Positions 24,520-32,240 of a stretch of DNA of 36,420 nucleotides are shown here, piece after piece (position 1 is the stretch's first letter; every line of letters begins with the position of its first letter). The notes below the pieces were generated by a model, which saw nothing but the letters and a program-made list of their open reading frames with translations, had not been told where the DNA came from and ran no database searches. Both the position numbers and the translations under genes were made by a program. Where the stretch lies: assembly GCA_015478855.1 (NCBI GenBank), contig JADMKJ010000093.1, positions 38,459-74,878 of the forward strand, in the 5' to 3' direction. This DNA is from Proteiniphilum sp. Lineage in GTDB: Bacteria > Bacteroidota > Bacteroidia > Bacteroidales > Dysgonomonadaceae.

Positions 24520-26040
24520 TTACTCCCACTCAATTGTGGCAGGTGGCTTGGAGGAGATATCGTACACTACACGGTTGACACCGGCCACTTTGTTGATGAT
24601 CTCATTCGAGACCTTCGCCAGGAACTCATAGGGCAGATGGGCCCAGTCAGCTGTCATCGCGTCGGTGGAGGTGACTGCACGCAGTGCGATCGTGTTCTCG
24701 TAGGTGCGTTCATCACCCATCACTCCCACCGACTGTACCGGCAACAGGATGGCACCCGCCTGCCACACCTTGTCATAAAGACCGGCACTACGCAGGTTGG
24801 TGATGAAGATATCATCCGCGTCCTGTGCAATACGCACCTTCTCCGGCGTGATCTCTCCCAGTATACGTATTCCCAGCCCGGGGCCGGGAAACGGATGACG
24901 ATGAATTAGATGGGGCTGCATGCCCAGCTCGAGACCTATCCTGCGCACCTCATCCTTAAACAGAAGCCTGAGCGGCTCACACAGGCTCAGGTGCATCTTC
25001 TCAGGCAGCCCGCCCACGTTGTGGTGACTCTTGATGGTCACACCCGTGATGGAAAGCGACTCAATGATGTCGGGGTAGATGGTTCCCTGCGCCAACCACT
25101 TTATATCCTTCAGCTTATGTGCTTCCTGGTCGAATATATCGATAAACCCTTTTCCAATAATCTTCCTTTTACGCTCCGGATCAGTCACTCCCTCCAGCTC
25201 CTGATAGAAATGTTGCTTTGCATCCACACCGATAACGTTGAGTCCCAGATGCTCATAATTTTTCAGCACAGTTTCGAACTCATGCTTACGCAACAATCCA
25301 TGATCCACAAAGATGCAGGTGAGGTTCCTGCCGATTGCCCTGTTAAGCAGTACAGCCGTCACAGAAGAGTCCACACCTCCCGAGAGGGCCAGGATCACCT
25401 TGTCGTCTCCCAGCACTTCCTTCAGCTCCGCAACGGTAGTCTCGATGAAGGATGCAGGCGTCCAGTCCTTTTTCATCCCGCAGATGGAGAGAAAATTATC
25501 GAGGATCTTCGTCCCCCCGGCTGTATGGAACACTTCGGGATGAAACTGCACCCCCCAGGTCTGTTCACCCTCAATCCTGTAGGCAGCCAATGCCACATCT
25601 TCGGTGGAGGCGATCACGCTGAAATTCTCAGGTACACTCACAATGGTGTCGCCGTGTGACATCCATACCTGACTGTTTTGGGGGATGTTTCCCAGTAATG
25701 GATCGTTCATTTCTTTCACACTCAGGTGAGCACGTCCATATTCACGGGAACCGTTTTTCCCCACCTCACCACCCGAGGTGAGTGCCATCAGCTGCGCTCC
25801 GTAACAGATACCCAGGACGGGGAACATCCCTTTGATACGGGTCAGATCCGTTTTAAACGCATTGTCGTCATTCACCGAAAAGGGGCTTCCGGAAAGAATG
25901 ACTCCTTTCACCGACCTGTCGCCGAAAGGGAACTTATTATAGGGTACGATCTCGCAGTAGGTGTTCAGTTCTCTTACACGTCTGCCAATAAGCTGTGTTG
26001 TCTGTGAACCAAAATCAAGAATAATAATTTTATCGTGCAT
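24520..26040 (-). CDS. guaA: GMP synthase (glutamine-hydrolysing)
   Basis: 506 residues from the ATG at 26038-26040 ([13 protein letters not shown]). An in-frame TTG eight codons earlier lies inside the -7 box and is rejected. It converts XMP to GMP with glutamine and ATP. The class I amidotransferase triad is visible: Cys79 in [11 protein letters not shown], and His167 and Glu169 in QFHPEV. The ATP-pyrophosphatase P-loop is ALSGGVDSS (218-226). The dimerisation C terminus ends KPPATIEWE, as in nearly all GuaA proteins. The leader is only about 15-20 bases, too short for a purine riboswitch. Confidence 0.98.
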   Translation of the reverse strand: MHDKIIILDFGSQTTQLIGRRVRELNTYCEIVPYNKFPFGDRSVKGVILSGSPFSVNDDNAFKTDLTRIKGMFPVLGICYGAQLMALTSGGEVGKNGSREYGRAHLSVKEMNDPLLGNIPQNSQVWMSHGDTIVSVPENFSVIASTEDVALAAYRIEGEQTWGVQFHPEVFHTAGGTKILDNFLSICGMKKDWTPASFIETTVAELKEVLGDDKVILALSGGVDSSVTAVLLNRAIGRNLTCIFVDHGLLRKHEFETVLKNYEHLGLNVIGVDAKQHFYQELEGVTDPERKRKIIGKGFIDIFDQEAHKLKDIKWLAQGTIYPDIIESLSITGVTIKSHHNVGGLPEKMHLSLCEPLRLLFKDEVRRIGLELGMQPHLIHRHPFPGPGLGIRILGEITPEKVRIAQDADDIFITNLRSAGLYDKVWQAGAILLPVQSVGVMGDERTYENTIALRAVTSTDAMTADWAHLPYEFLAKVSNEIINKVAGVNRVVYDISSKPPATIEWE

Positions 26041-26061
26041 AGAATGGAAATTTTGAGGGTT

Positions 26062-26069
26062 CAAAGATA
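26062..26069 (-). promoter_or_regulatory. Bacteroidetes -7 box for guaA
   Basis: The minus strand reads TATCTTTG, an exact TAnnTTTG, 21 bases upstream of the chosen ATG. The TTG inside it (26062-26064) is in frame with guaA and could mislead start prediction. Confidence 0.68.
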
Positions 26070-26142
26070 GTGAAAAAAGAGAAGATTCGGGGGGTAACAG
26101 ACCAAATTATTTGTAGCTTCTCCCTTTGTCAGCTCTCACATT

Positions 26143-26167
26143 AAATATTGTAATATGGATAATATTT
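26143..26167. repeat. Inverted repeat upstream of the DUF2975 operon (possible operator)
   Basis: AAATATT (26143-26149) and AATATTT (26161-26167) form a 7-bp dyad with an 11-base centre, about 44 bases upstream of the -7 box. An XRE regulator is encoded in the operon, so autoregulation is possible. AT-rich dyads also arise by chance. Confidence 0.35.
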
Positions 26168-26189
26168 ATTGTTTTTCGATATATTTTTA

Positions 26190-26218
26190 TTGTTAGATAA
26201 AATAAATCACTATATTTG
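26190..26218 (+). promoter_or_regulatory. Bacteroidetes promoter for the DUF2975-XRE-CPBP operon
   Basis: The -7 box TATATTTG (26211-26218) is an exact TAnnTTTG. TTG at 26190-26192 is a -33 candidate with an 18-base spacer. The leader would be about 25 bases. Confidence 0.72.
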
Positions 26219-26247
26219 CACCATCGATTATCCAAATTGTCTCAGTT

Positions 26248-26934
26248 ATGGAAAACAGGAACAGAAAAAAAAGATCCATTGCGCTGCTGTCGGTACTGGC
26301 GGGGATTGCCTACATCTATCTGATAAGCATTGATTTTATCAATCACTGGGATGCGCACATGAACAGTTTTGCAGAAGGTTACCGGGCTTCTACGGAGGGA
26401 AAAGAGGGCAGGATGCCGGATGAATCATTTTCCCTGTTGCTGAATTCGGAGAATATTGAGTATTACTATTCCGATTCCCTGTTGAATCTGAGAAACAACC
26501 GCTATATGCCAGCGAAATTTCAGATTGTGGATGTGAAATACCATTTTGAAGACAACAAAGAGCTCAGGCAGGTATTGAAGTACAGGGCAACCATCTTCAT
26601 CATCGTATTTCTGCTTTTGTTTTTATTTATTGCGGTGCCTATATATTTTTACAAGATCATCGGTGCTTTCTACAAGGATCGTATCTTCAATCATACGAAT
26701 GTGAGACGATTGAAAATACTGGGAAGTCTGCTGTTGATCATTTATGGATTGCAACTCATTTTCGACATCACCATCTATTGTTATGAAAGGTCGCTGATTG
26801 ATATAGCCCATTACACCCTCTCAATCTATTTATCAGGTGCCGAATGGCTGTTCATGGGCCTGATAGCGTTGCTGATAGCCAATATACTGAAACGTTCCGT
26901 AGAGTTGAAGGAGGAGTCGGATTTAACTATTTAA
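26248..26934 (+). CDS. DUF2975 family membrane protein
   Basis: 228 residues with four predicted membrane segments (about 9-28, 114-137, 156-178, 196-214) and an extracytoplasmic loop of about 85 residues after the first. The pairing of helices around FNHTNVRRLKILGSLLLIIYGL is typical of DUF2975. The family has no known biochemical role but is very often followed by a small YozG-like XRE regulator, as here (18-base gap). It is the first gene of a three-gene operon ending in a CPBP protease. The XRE protein may sense or be controlled by this membrane protein (inference from gene pairing). Confidence 0.82.
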   Translation: MENRNRKKRSIALLSVLAGIAYIYLISIDFINHWDAHMNSFAEGYRASTEGKEGRMPDESFSLLLNSENIEYYYSDSLLNLRNNRYMPAKFQIVDVKYHFEDNKELRQVLKYRATIFIIVFLLLFLFIAVPIYFYKIIGAFYKDRIFNHTNVRRLKILGSLLLIIYGLQLIFDITIYCYERSLIDIAHYTLSIYLSGAEWLFMGLIALLIANILKRSVELKEESDLTI

Positions 26935-26952
26935 CTGAAAGGAAAAACCTGT

Positions 26953-27171
26953 ATGCCAATCATCGTAAACCTGGATGTGGAGATGGCGAAGAAGAAGATG
27001 ACGCTTAACGAGCTTTCTGAAAGAGTGGGTATCACCCCTGCCAACCTCTCCATACTGAAAACAGGAAAAGCCAAAGCCATCCGCTTCAGCACGCTTGAGA
27101 TCATTTGCAGGGAGCTGAACTGTCAGCCCGGCGATATCCTTGAGTGGGTGGATGAAGAGAAACAACTGTAG
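26953..27171 (+). CDS. Small XRE/Cro-type transcriptional regulator (YozG-like)
   Basis: 72 residues forming a single helix-turn-helix domain. IIVNLDVEMAKKKMTLNELSERVGITPANLSILKTGKAKAIRFSTLEIICRELNCQPGDILEW has the MTLNELSERVGIT recognition pattern and the closing LNCQPGDILE of the YozG/HTH_26 group. No sensor or dimerisation domain is present, so a partner such as the preceding DUF2975 protein may supply signal input. Natural targets could include its own promoter, where an AT-rich dyad lies upstream. Confidence 0.92.
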   Translation: MPIIVNLDVEMAKKKMTLNELSERVGITPANLSILKTGKAKAIRFSTLEIICRELNCQPGDILEWVDEEKQL

Positions 27172-27196
27172 CACACACCAATAAAAACAAACGATC

Positions 27197-28159
27197 ATGA
27201 AACATTTAGAACGTGCCTTAGACAGACAAAACAGCTTCTGGAGATACCTGGCAATGACACTTATCCTCTTTTTAGGGGCTTCTACCATCGGATCCATTCC
27301 GCTAATCATGGTGATAGTCGTAAAAATCGTTGGCGGCGGTGCCATGGACTCACTGCCTGAGAATATCATGGATCTGAGTCATTACGGCATCCCCCATAAT
27401 CTGGGATATCTGTTGCTGCTGCTGGGGTTCGTGGCTATGTTCTTCGCGTTTAAATGGCTTGTCCGTCCTCTACACAAACGCACCCTCAGTGAAACCATCA
27501 ATGGCGGTGGTCAGCTGCGTCGCAACAGGATAGGGATGGGCATGCTGGTATGGGGAGCGATGATGTTAATCACGCTTGTGATCGGACTGTTCACCTCGCC
27601 TGAGAATTACCAGTTGCAGCTTCAACCGGGGAGGTTCCTGATTCTTCTGCTTATCACACTTCTTATCCTGCCCTTTCAGACCTCGTTTGAAGAGATCTTC
27701 TTCAGGGGTTATCTCTCGCAGGGTATCGCCGCTGCCACCAGAAGCCGCTGGTGGACGCTGATCATCATCTCACTGGCCTTCGGCCTGATGCATGCAGCCA
27801 ATCCCGAAGTGAAGGAGTTCGGTTTCTGGATCAGCATGCCTCAATATGTGCTTATGGGTGTCATCCTGGGGGTGGTATCGATCCTTGATGACGGCATTGA
27901 GCTGGCTCTGGGAATACATTTTATCAACAATGCCTTCTTTGCACTGTTTACGACTCACTCCTTCTCCTCACTGCAGACAGATGCACTCTTTGAAGTGAAA
28001 GAGATCAACCCGGAGATGGAGTTGATCTGGATGATTATCTATGCGGTTGTCGCAATCACGCTGCTTGGCAGGATCTACAGGTGGGATTTCAGCATCATGA
28101 ACAGGAAGGTTGCCATTCACACACCGTCGTTACCCCCACTCCCGCACCAACATGAATAA
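27197..28159 (+). CDS. CPBP-family intramembrane metalloprotease
   Basis: 320 residues, multi-spanning. The CAAX-protease/bacteriocin-processing (CPBP, Abi) motifs are complete: FEEIFFRG with Glu165-Glu166 and Arg170, FGLMH with Phe195 and His199, and HFINN with His241 and Asn245. These form the metal site inside the membrane. Substrates of bacterial CPBP proteases are mostly unknown; some act in bacteriocin immunity or peptide processing. It starts 25 bases after the XRE gene, and no bacteriocin-like peptide gene was seen next to it. It is followed by a new promoter for the TPR gene. Confidence 0.93.
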   Translation: MKHLERALDRQNSFWRYLAMTLILFLGASTIGSIPLIMVIVVKIVGGGAMDSLPENIMDLSHYGIPHNLGYLLLLLGFVAMFFAFKWLVRPLHKRTLSETINGGGQLRRNRIGMGMLVWGAMMLITLVIGLFTSPENYQLQLQPGRFLILLLITLLILPFQTSFEEIFFRGYLSQGIAAATRSRWWTLIIISLAFGLMHAANPEVKEFGFWISMPQYVLMGVILGVVSILDDGIELALGIHFINNAFFALFTTHSFSSLQTDALFEVKEINPEMELIWMIIYAVVAITLLGRIYRWDFSIMNRKVAIHTPSLPPLPHQHE

Positions 28160-28193
28160 ATGTATGAGGATTAAGATAAACGGGACGATATAA

Positions 28194-28222
28194 TTGTTCT
28201 ATTTGTATTTTTCTTATCTTTG
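28194..28222 (+). promoter_or_regulatory. Bacteroidetes promoter for the TPR/PD40 gene
   Basis: The -7 box TATCTTTG (28215-28222) is an exact TAnnTTTG. TTG at 28194-28196 is a -33 candidate with an 18-base spacer. It gives a leader of about 15 bases before the ATG at 28243. Confidence 0.72.
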
Positions 28223-28242
28223 AATTCAGAAACTATTTTTCA

Positions 28243-29661
28243 ATGAAGATAAAACATATCATTTCCACACTTTTGTTATGCGTGTCAGCATTTCTTCTGC
28301 ACGGACAGAGCATGGAGGATGCCAGGAGCTGGTATCTGGAAGGACGATATGCCGAAGCATTACCTGTTTTTCAGCAGGAATATCTCAATGATCCTGACAA
28401 TGCTGCATTGAACCAGTGGGTAGGTGTGAGTTTGTTAAAAACAGGCCGGCTCATGGAGGCCGGGAAATATCTTGCATTCGCATCACAGAAGAAGATCCCT
28501 GAATCATTTATCTACCTTGGTGAACTCTACACTTTGATGTATCGTTTTGAAGCGGCGGAAGAAGAATTCGAAAAATATCAGCGTGCGAACCGCAGAAATG
28601 AGGAGGCACTGGAGAAACTGGCAGTGAAGCGTGAAGAGGCAGAGAGATTGAGAAGAGCAACCAACCGTACCGAAGATATTCAAATTATTGACAGTCTGGT
28701 ACTGCCTAAGACAGGTTTTCTGACAGCTTATAAGCTGAGTCTCTCATCCGGTTCACTCATGCCGGCAAATGAATTTTTCCGGCACATGACCGTATCGGAT
28801 AAAACGCTGTTCATGAACGAACGACAAGACAAAATCTACTACTCACAAGGTGATTCAGACACAGGCTTTGATCTTTTTACGATGGACAAGCTGCTCGACA
28901 GCTTCGGCAATGAGAAGAAACTCCCTGAATCTGTCAATATGGATGGCGATCAGGCCTTTCCTTTTGTACTGAGTGACGGGTTGACCCTCTATTTTGCCTC
29001 CACGGGGCATCAGTCACTGGGTGGTTATGACCTGTACGTAACGCGTTATAATCTGGCAACCGACTCATATCTCACGCCCAATCAGCTGAATATGCCTTTC
29101 AACTCACCCTTCAACGACTACATGATGGCCATAGATGAAGAAAAGGGTATCGGCTGGTTTGCGTCGGACCGTTATCAGCATGCTGATTCTGTTTGTGTAT
29201 ATACCTTTATCCCCAACGCACAGGTGATCCTGGTGGACAGTGACGACCCTCTCTATCTGAACAGTCGTGCCCGTATAGCTTCCATAACTGAGACATGGAA
29301 AGCAGGCAACGACTACGCTCCTCTTCGTGCGGCAGCGCAACAACAAAATATTTCACATGAGGCAGCTGCGGGAGATTTTCTGTTTGTCATCAACGACAGG
29401 GCGACATACCATCATCTTTCCGATTTTAAAAATGACCGTGCCCGCTCACTCTTCTCACAGGCACTGGGCCTGGAAACTCAATTCAGAGAACTGAATAAGG
29501 AGTTGTCAGAAAAAAGAGAGCAGTACGCAGGGAGCAGTTCGGCAAACAATACGATTGCCAGCGAAATACTTACCCTGGAGAAAGAGACGGAAACGCTGTT
29601 CCGGGAGATAGAACGATTGAAGCTGCAGGCAAGAAACGAAGAGGCAGAGACCATTTTTTAA
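28243..29661 (+). CDS. TPR and PD40-type beta-propeller repeat protein, exported
   Basis: 472 residues. A signal peptide (about 1-21, ending LLHGQ) is followed by TPR-like helices (about 24-145), including AEALPVFQQEYLNDPDNAALNQWVGVSLLKTGRLMEAGKYL. Next come PD40 (TolB-like) repeats such as LSDGLTLYFASTGHQSLGGYDLYVT, and a C-terminal coiled coil (about 410-470) rich in Glu and Lys. This resembles the front half of Bacteroidetes OmpA-type proteins of the PorE kind, but the OmpA peptidoglycan-binding domain is absent and is replaced by the coiled coil. It is predicted periplasmic or outer-membrane facing. NfeD follows 15 bases later. Function unknown. Confidence 0.82.
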   Translation: MKIKHIISTLLLCVSAFLLHGQSMEDARSWYLEGRYAEALPVFQQEYLNDPDNAALNQWVGVSLLKTGRLMEAGKYLAFASQKKIPESFIYLGELYTLMYRFEAAEEEFEKYQRANRRNEEALEKLAVKREEAERLRRATNRTEDIQIIDSLVLPKTGFLTAYKLSLSSGSLMPANEFFRHMTVSDKTLFMNERQDKIYYSQGDSDTGFDLFTMDKLLDSFGNEKKLPESVNMDGDQAFPFVLSDGLTLYFASTGHQSLGGYDLYVTRYNLATDSYLTPNQLNMPFNSPFNDYMMAIDEEKGIGWFASDRYQHADSVCVYTFIPNAQVILVDSDDPLYLNSRARIASITETWKAGNDYAPLRAAAQQQNISHEAAAGDFLFVINDRATYHHLSDFKNDRARSLFSQALGLETQFRELNKELSEKREQYAGSSSANNTIASEILTLEKETETLFREIERLKLQARNEEAETIF

Positions 29662-29676
29662 CTTAATATACCCTAT

Positions 29677-30150
29677 ATGACACTCGACGTAATTATTGTA
29701 GCAGCCGTGATGCTCCTGGGCATACTTTTCATGCTTGCAGAGATCTTCCTGCTTCCCGGCATAAGCATTGCAGGTATTGCAGGAGTTATATTTCTCGTGG
29801 GAGGCATCGTCTACGCATACCTCTTCCTTGGGAATGCAGGCGGTAATATTACACTGGCAGCGTCAGCCGTAGCCATGGGAGGTACTTTCTACTGGCTTAT
29901 AAAGTCGAAAGCGTTGCGACGAATATCCCTGGAGACCAACATCGACAGTAAGGTGGATAACACCAATCTTCAGAAAATGGCCGTGGGGGATACCGGCATA
30001 GCCCTTTCACGACTGAATCCCATTGGCAAAGTGTTGGTAAACGATATTGAGGCTGAGGGCAAATCAGTTGATGGTGAGTTCATCGAGGAGGAGACAGAGA
30101 TTGAGATAGTGAGAATAGAGACATACAATGTGCTGGTAAAAAGAAAATAA
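29677..30150 (+). CDS. NfeD-family membrane protein (flotillin partner)
   Basis: 157 residues. Three membrane segments in the first 75 residues (for example AAVMLLGILFMLAEIFLLPG, then IAGIAGVIFLVGGIVYAYLF) are followed by a soluble OB-fold domain of about 70 residues (VGDTGIALSRLNPIGKVLVNDIEAEGKSVDGEFIEEETEIEIVRIE), the NfeD C-terminal domain. This is the short NfeD1b-like type without a serine-protease domain. Such proteins commonly sit next to flotillin-like genes, as here, and are thought to help organise membrane microdomains. It is 15 bases after the TPR gene and 107 bases before floA, with a hairpin in that gap. Confidence 0.93.
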   Translation: MTLDVIIVAAVMLLGILFMLAEIFLLPGISIAGIAGVIFLVGGIVYAYLFLGNAGGNITLAASAVAMGGTFYWLIKSKALRRISLETNIDSKVDNTNLQKMAVGDTGIALSRLNPIGKVLVNDIEAEGKSVDGEFIEEETEIEIVRIETYNVLVKRK

Positions 30151-30175
30151 ATCAGCATTTACCATTTTTCGATTC

Positions 30176-30205
30176 GCAAAAGATCCCTTTGGTGGATCTA
30201 TTTGC
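30176..30205 (+). other. Hairpin between nfeD and floA
   Basis: GCAAA (30176-30180) and AGATCC (30181-30186) pair with GGATCT (30194-30199) and TTTGC (30201-30205), with one bulged A and a 7-base loop: 11 bp in all. No T-run follows, so it is not a classic terminator; it may separate expression of the two genes or stabilise one message. Confidence 0.6.
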
Positions 30206-30257
30206 TCATTGAAACAGAAAATATAAATACTATATATAACACCAAAAACAAATCATT

Positions 30258-31244
30258 ATGGATTTATCATTTCCTTTAATTATTACAATTGCCGTAATCA
30301 TCATTTTTTTGATGATCTTCTTCCATTACGTGCCATTTTTCCTGTGGATCAATGCGTTATCCGCAGGCGTACGAATCTCACTGGTGCAGTTGTTCCTGAT
30401 GCGTCTGCGTCGTGTGCCGCCGCACACAATTGTTTATGCCATGATCGAAGCCCACAAGGCGGGACTAAAAAAAGTCACCAGGGATGATCTGGAAGCCCAC
30501 TACCTTGCCGGAGGACATGTGGAGAAAGTAGTACACGCATTGGTTTCCGCTTCAAAAGCGAATATCGATCTCTCATTTCAGATGGCAACAGCCATTGACC
30601 TGGCAGGCCGTGACGTGTTACAGGCCGTGCAGATGTCAGTGAACCCAAAAGTGATTGACACGCCTCCTGTGACTGCCGTAGCCATCGATGGGATACAGCT
30701 GATCGCCAAAGCCCGTGTAACCGTGCGTGCCAACATCAAGCAGCTGGTGGGTGGTGCCGGTGAAGAGACCATCCTCGCCCGTGTAGGTGAAGGGATCGTC
30801 TCCTCCATCGGTTCTGCCTCTTCGCACAAGTCGGTGCTTGAGAACCCTGACTCCATCTCAAAGCTTGTATTGAAGAAAGGTCTGGACGCCGGCACAGCAT
30901 TTGAGATCCTCTCCATTGATATCGCTGATATCGACATAGGCAAGAACATAGGTGCAGTGCTGCAAATGGATCAGGCACAGGCTGACAAGAACATTGCCCA
31001 GGCACGTGCTGAAGAACGACGTGCCATGGCCATAGCACTTGAACAGGAGATGAAAGCCAAGGCGCAGGAAGCCAGGGCGAAGGTGATCGAGGCCGAGGCC
31101 GAGGTGCCGGCAGCCATGGCCGAAGCGTTCCGCAACGGGAACCTGGGTATCATGGACTATTACCGGATGGAGAACATCCAGGCTGACACCGAAATGCGGG
31201 ACTCCATTGCCAAGCCACAAAGCAGCGGAGACAATAAAAAGTAG
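30258..31244 (+). CDS. floA: Flotillin-like protein FloA (UPF0365)
   Basis: 328 residues. A hydrophobic N-terminal hairpin (about 3-29) is followed by a PHB/SPFH domain with [75 protein letters not shown], and an Ala/Glu-rich coiled coil (about 235-290) with [45 protein letters not shown]. Length and sequence order match FloA of Bacillus and Bacteroides. It scaffolds lipid microdomains in the cytoplasmic membrane together with NfeD-type partners. A nucleoside phosphorylase follows after 32 bases. Confidence 0.97.
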   Translation: MDLSFPLIITIAVIIIFLMIFFHYVPFFLWINALSAGVRISLVQLFLMRLRRVPPHTIVYAMIEAHKAGLKKVTRDDLEAHYLAGGHVEKVVHALVSASKANIDLSFQMATAIDLAGRDVLQAVQMSVNPKVIDTPPVTAVAIDGIQLIAKARVTVRANIKQLVGGAGEETILARVGEGIVSSIGSASSHKSVLENPDSISKLVLKKGLDAGTAFEILSIDIADIDIGKNIGAVLQMDQAQADKNIAQARAEERRAMAIALEQEMKAKAQEARAKVIEAEAEVPAAMAEAFRNGNLGIMDYYRMENIQADTEMRDSIAKPQSSGDNKK

Positions 31245-31276
31245 TGATAGCCTTTATCATTGAAATTTAATCAATT

Positions 31277-32143
31277 ATGAGAATTATACCTGAATCGGAA
31301 TTGATCATCAATTCCGATGGAAGTGCGTTTCACTTGCATATAACGCCTGAACAACTTTCCGACAAGATTGTGATGATGGGCGATCCTGATCGTGTGACAA
31401 TGACAGCCGGTTATTTTGATTCCATCGAATGTGATGTGACCAGCCGCGAGTTCCATACAGTTACGGGAATGTATCAAGGAAAACGCATCACTGCGCTCTC
31501 GCATGGTATAGGTACTGACAACATCGACATTGTGCTCACAGAGCTGGATGCTTTGGCCAATATTGACTTCACCACACGCATGGTGAAAGAGAGTTTCAGG
31601 CAGCTGACCATGATCCGCGTAGGTACCTCGGGAGGGATGCAGACACACTGTCCCGTTGGATCTTACGTAGTTTCTGAGAAATCTATCGGCTTTGATGGAC
31701 TGATCCATTACTACGCCAACTCCAGAAGTGTCTGTGAAGAAGATTTTGAAGATGCTTTCCAGAAACATGTAAACTGGTCACCCTTTCACTGCTCACCTTA
31801 TGTCGTAAGTGCAGATGAGGAACTGGTCGACCGTATAGGTTACGATATGATCAGGGGTGTCACCATCTCGGCTATTGGCTTTTACGGACCTCAGGGAAGA
31901 CATGTACGCCTGGGTCTCGCTGATCCTGATCTTAACGCCAGGATTGAGTCGTTCCGCTTTGGGGAGTACTCCATTACCAACTACGAAATGGAAAGCTCGG
32001 CAATAGCAGGATTGGGCAGGATGATGGGACATAAAGCCATGACTGTCTGTGCCATCATTGCCAATCGTGTTGCGCTGGAATCGAATGCAAATTACAAAGG
32101 CTCTACAGAAGATCTGATAAAGATCGTACTGGACAGGATCTAA
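31277..32143 (+). CDS. Nucleoside phosphorylase (uridine phosphorylase-like)
   Basis: 288 residues of the NP-I family, which cleaves nucleosides with phosphate for salvage. The phosphate-binding start MGDPDRV, HGIGTDNIDIVLTELDAL, the glycine-rich RVGTSGGMQ and the base/ribose-binding NYEMESSAIAGLGRMMGHKAMTVCAIIANR (with the Met-Glu pair) are all present. Bacteroidetes members of this shape are usually annotated as uridine phosphorylase; purine use cannot be excluded. It is downstream of floA and may share its transcript. A small AACC-TTCG-GGTT hairpin follows the stop. Confidence 0.9.
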   Translation: MRIIPESELIINSDGSAFHLHITPEQLSDKIVMMGDPDRVTMTAGYFDSIECDVTSREFHTVTGMYQGKRITALSHGIGTDNIDIVLTELDALANIDFTTRMVKESFRQLTMIRVGTSGGMQTHCPVGSYVVSEKSIGFDGLIHYYANSRSVCEEDFEDAFQKHVNWSPFHCSPYVVSADEELVDRIGYDMIRGVTISAIGFYGPQGRHVRLGLADPDLNARIESFRFGEYSITNYEMESSAIAGLGRMMGHKAMTVCAIIANRVALESNANYKGSTEDLIKIVLDRI

Positions 32144-32240
32144 AGAAACCTTCGGGTTGATCACTTTCCGGGTTCAACAGAGAAAAATGAATCGTGCGTC
32201 GTAATTAAACTTTATTTTAAAACTATTTAAAAAAAATGTC

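Noticed and set aside
24910-25659. Long plus-strand open frame (249 codons) opposite guaA
   Set aside because: It lies wholly inside a clear guaA gene, shows no recognisable family and has the low-complexity look of an antisense shadow.
26041-26061. Purine riboswitch upstream of guaA
   Set aside because: The promoter box leaves only about 15-20 bases of leader, too short for any known purine aptamer.
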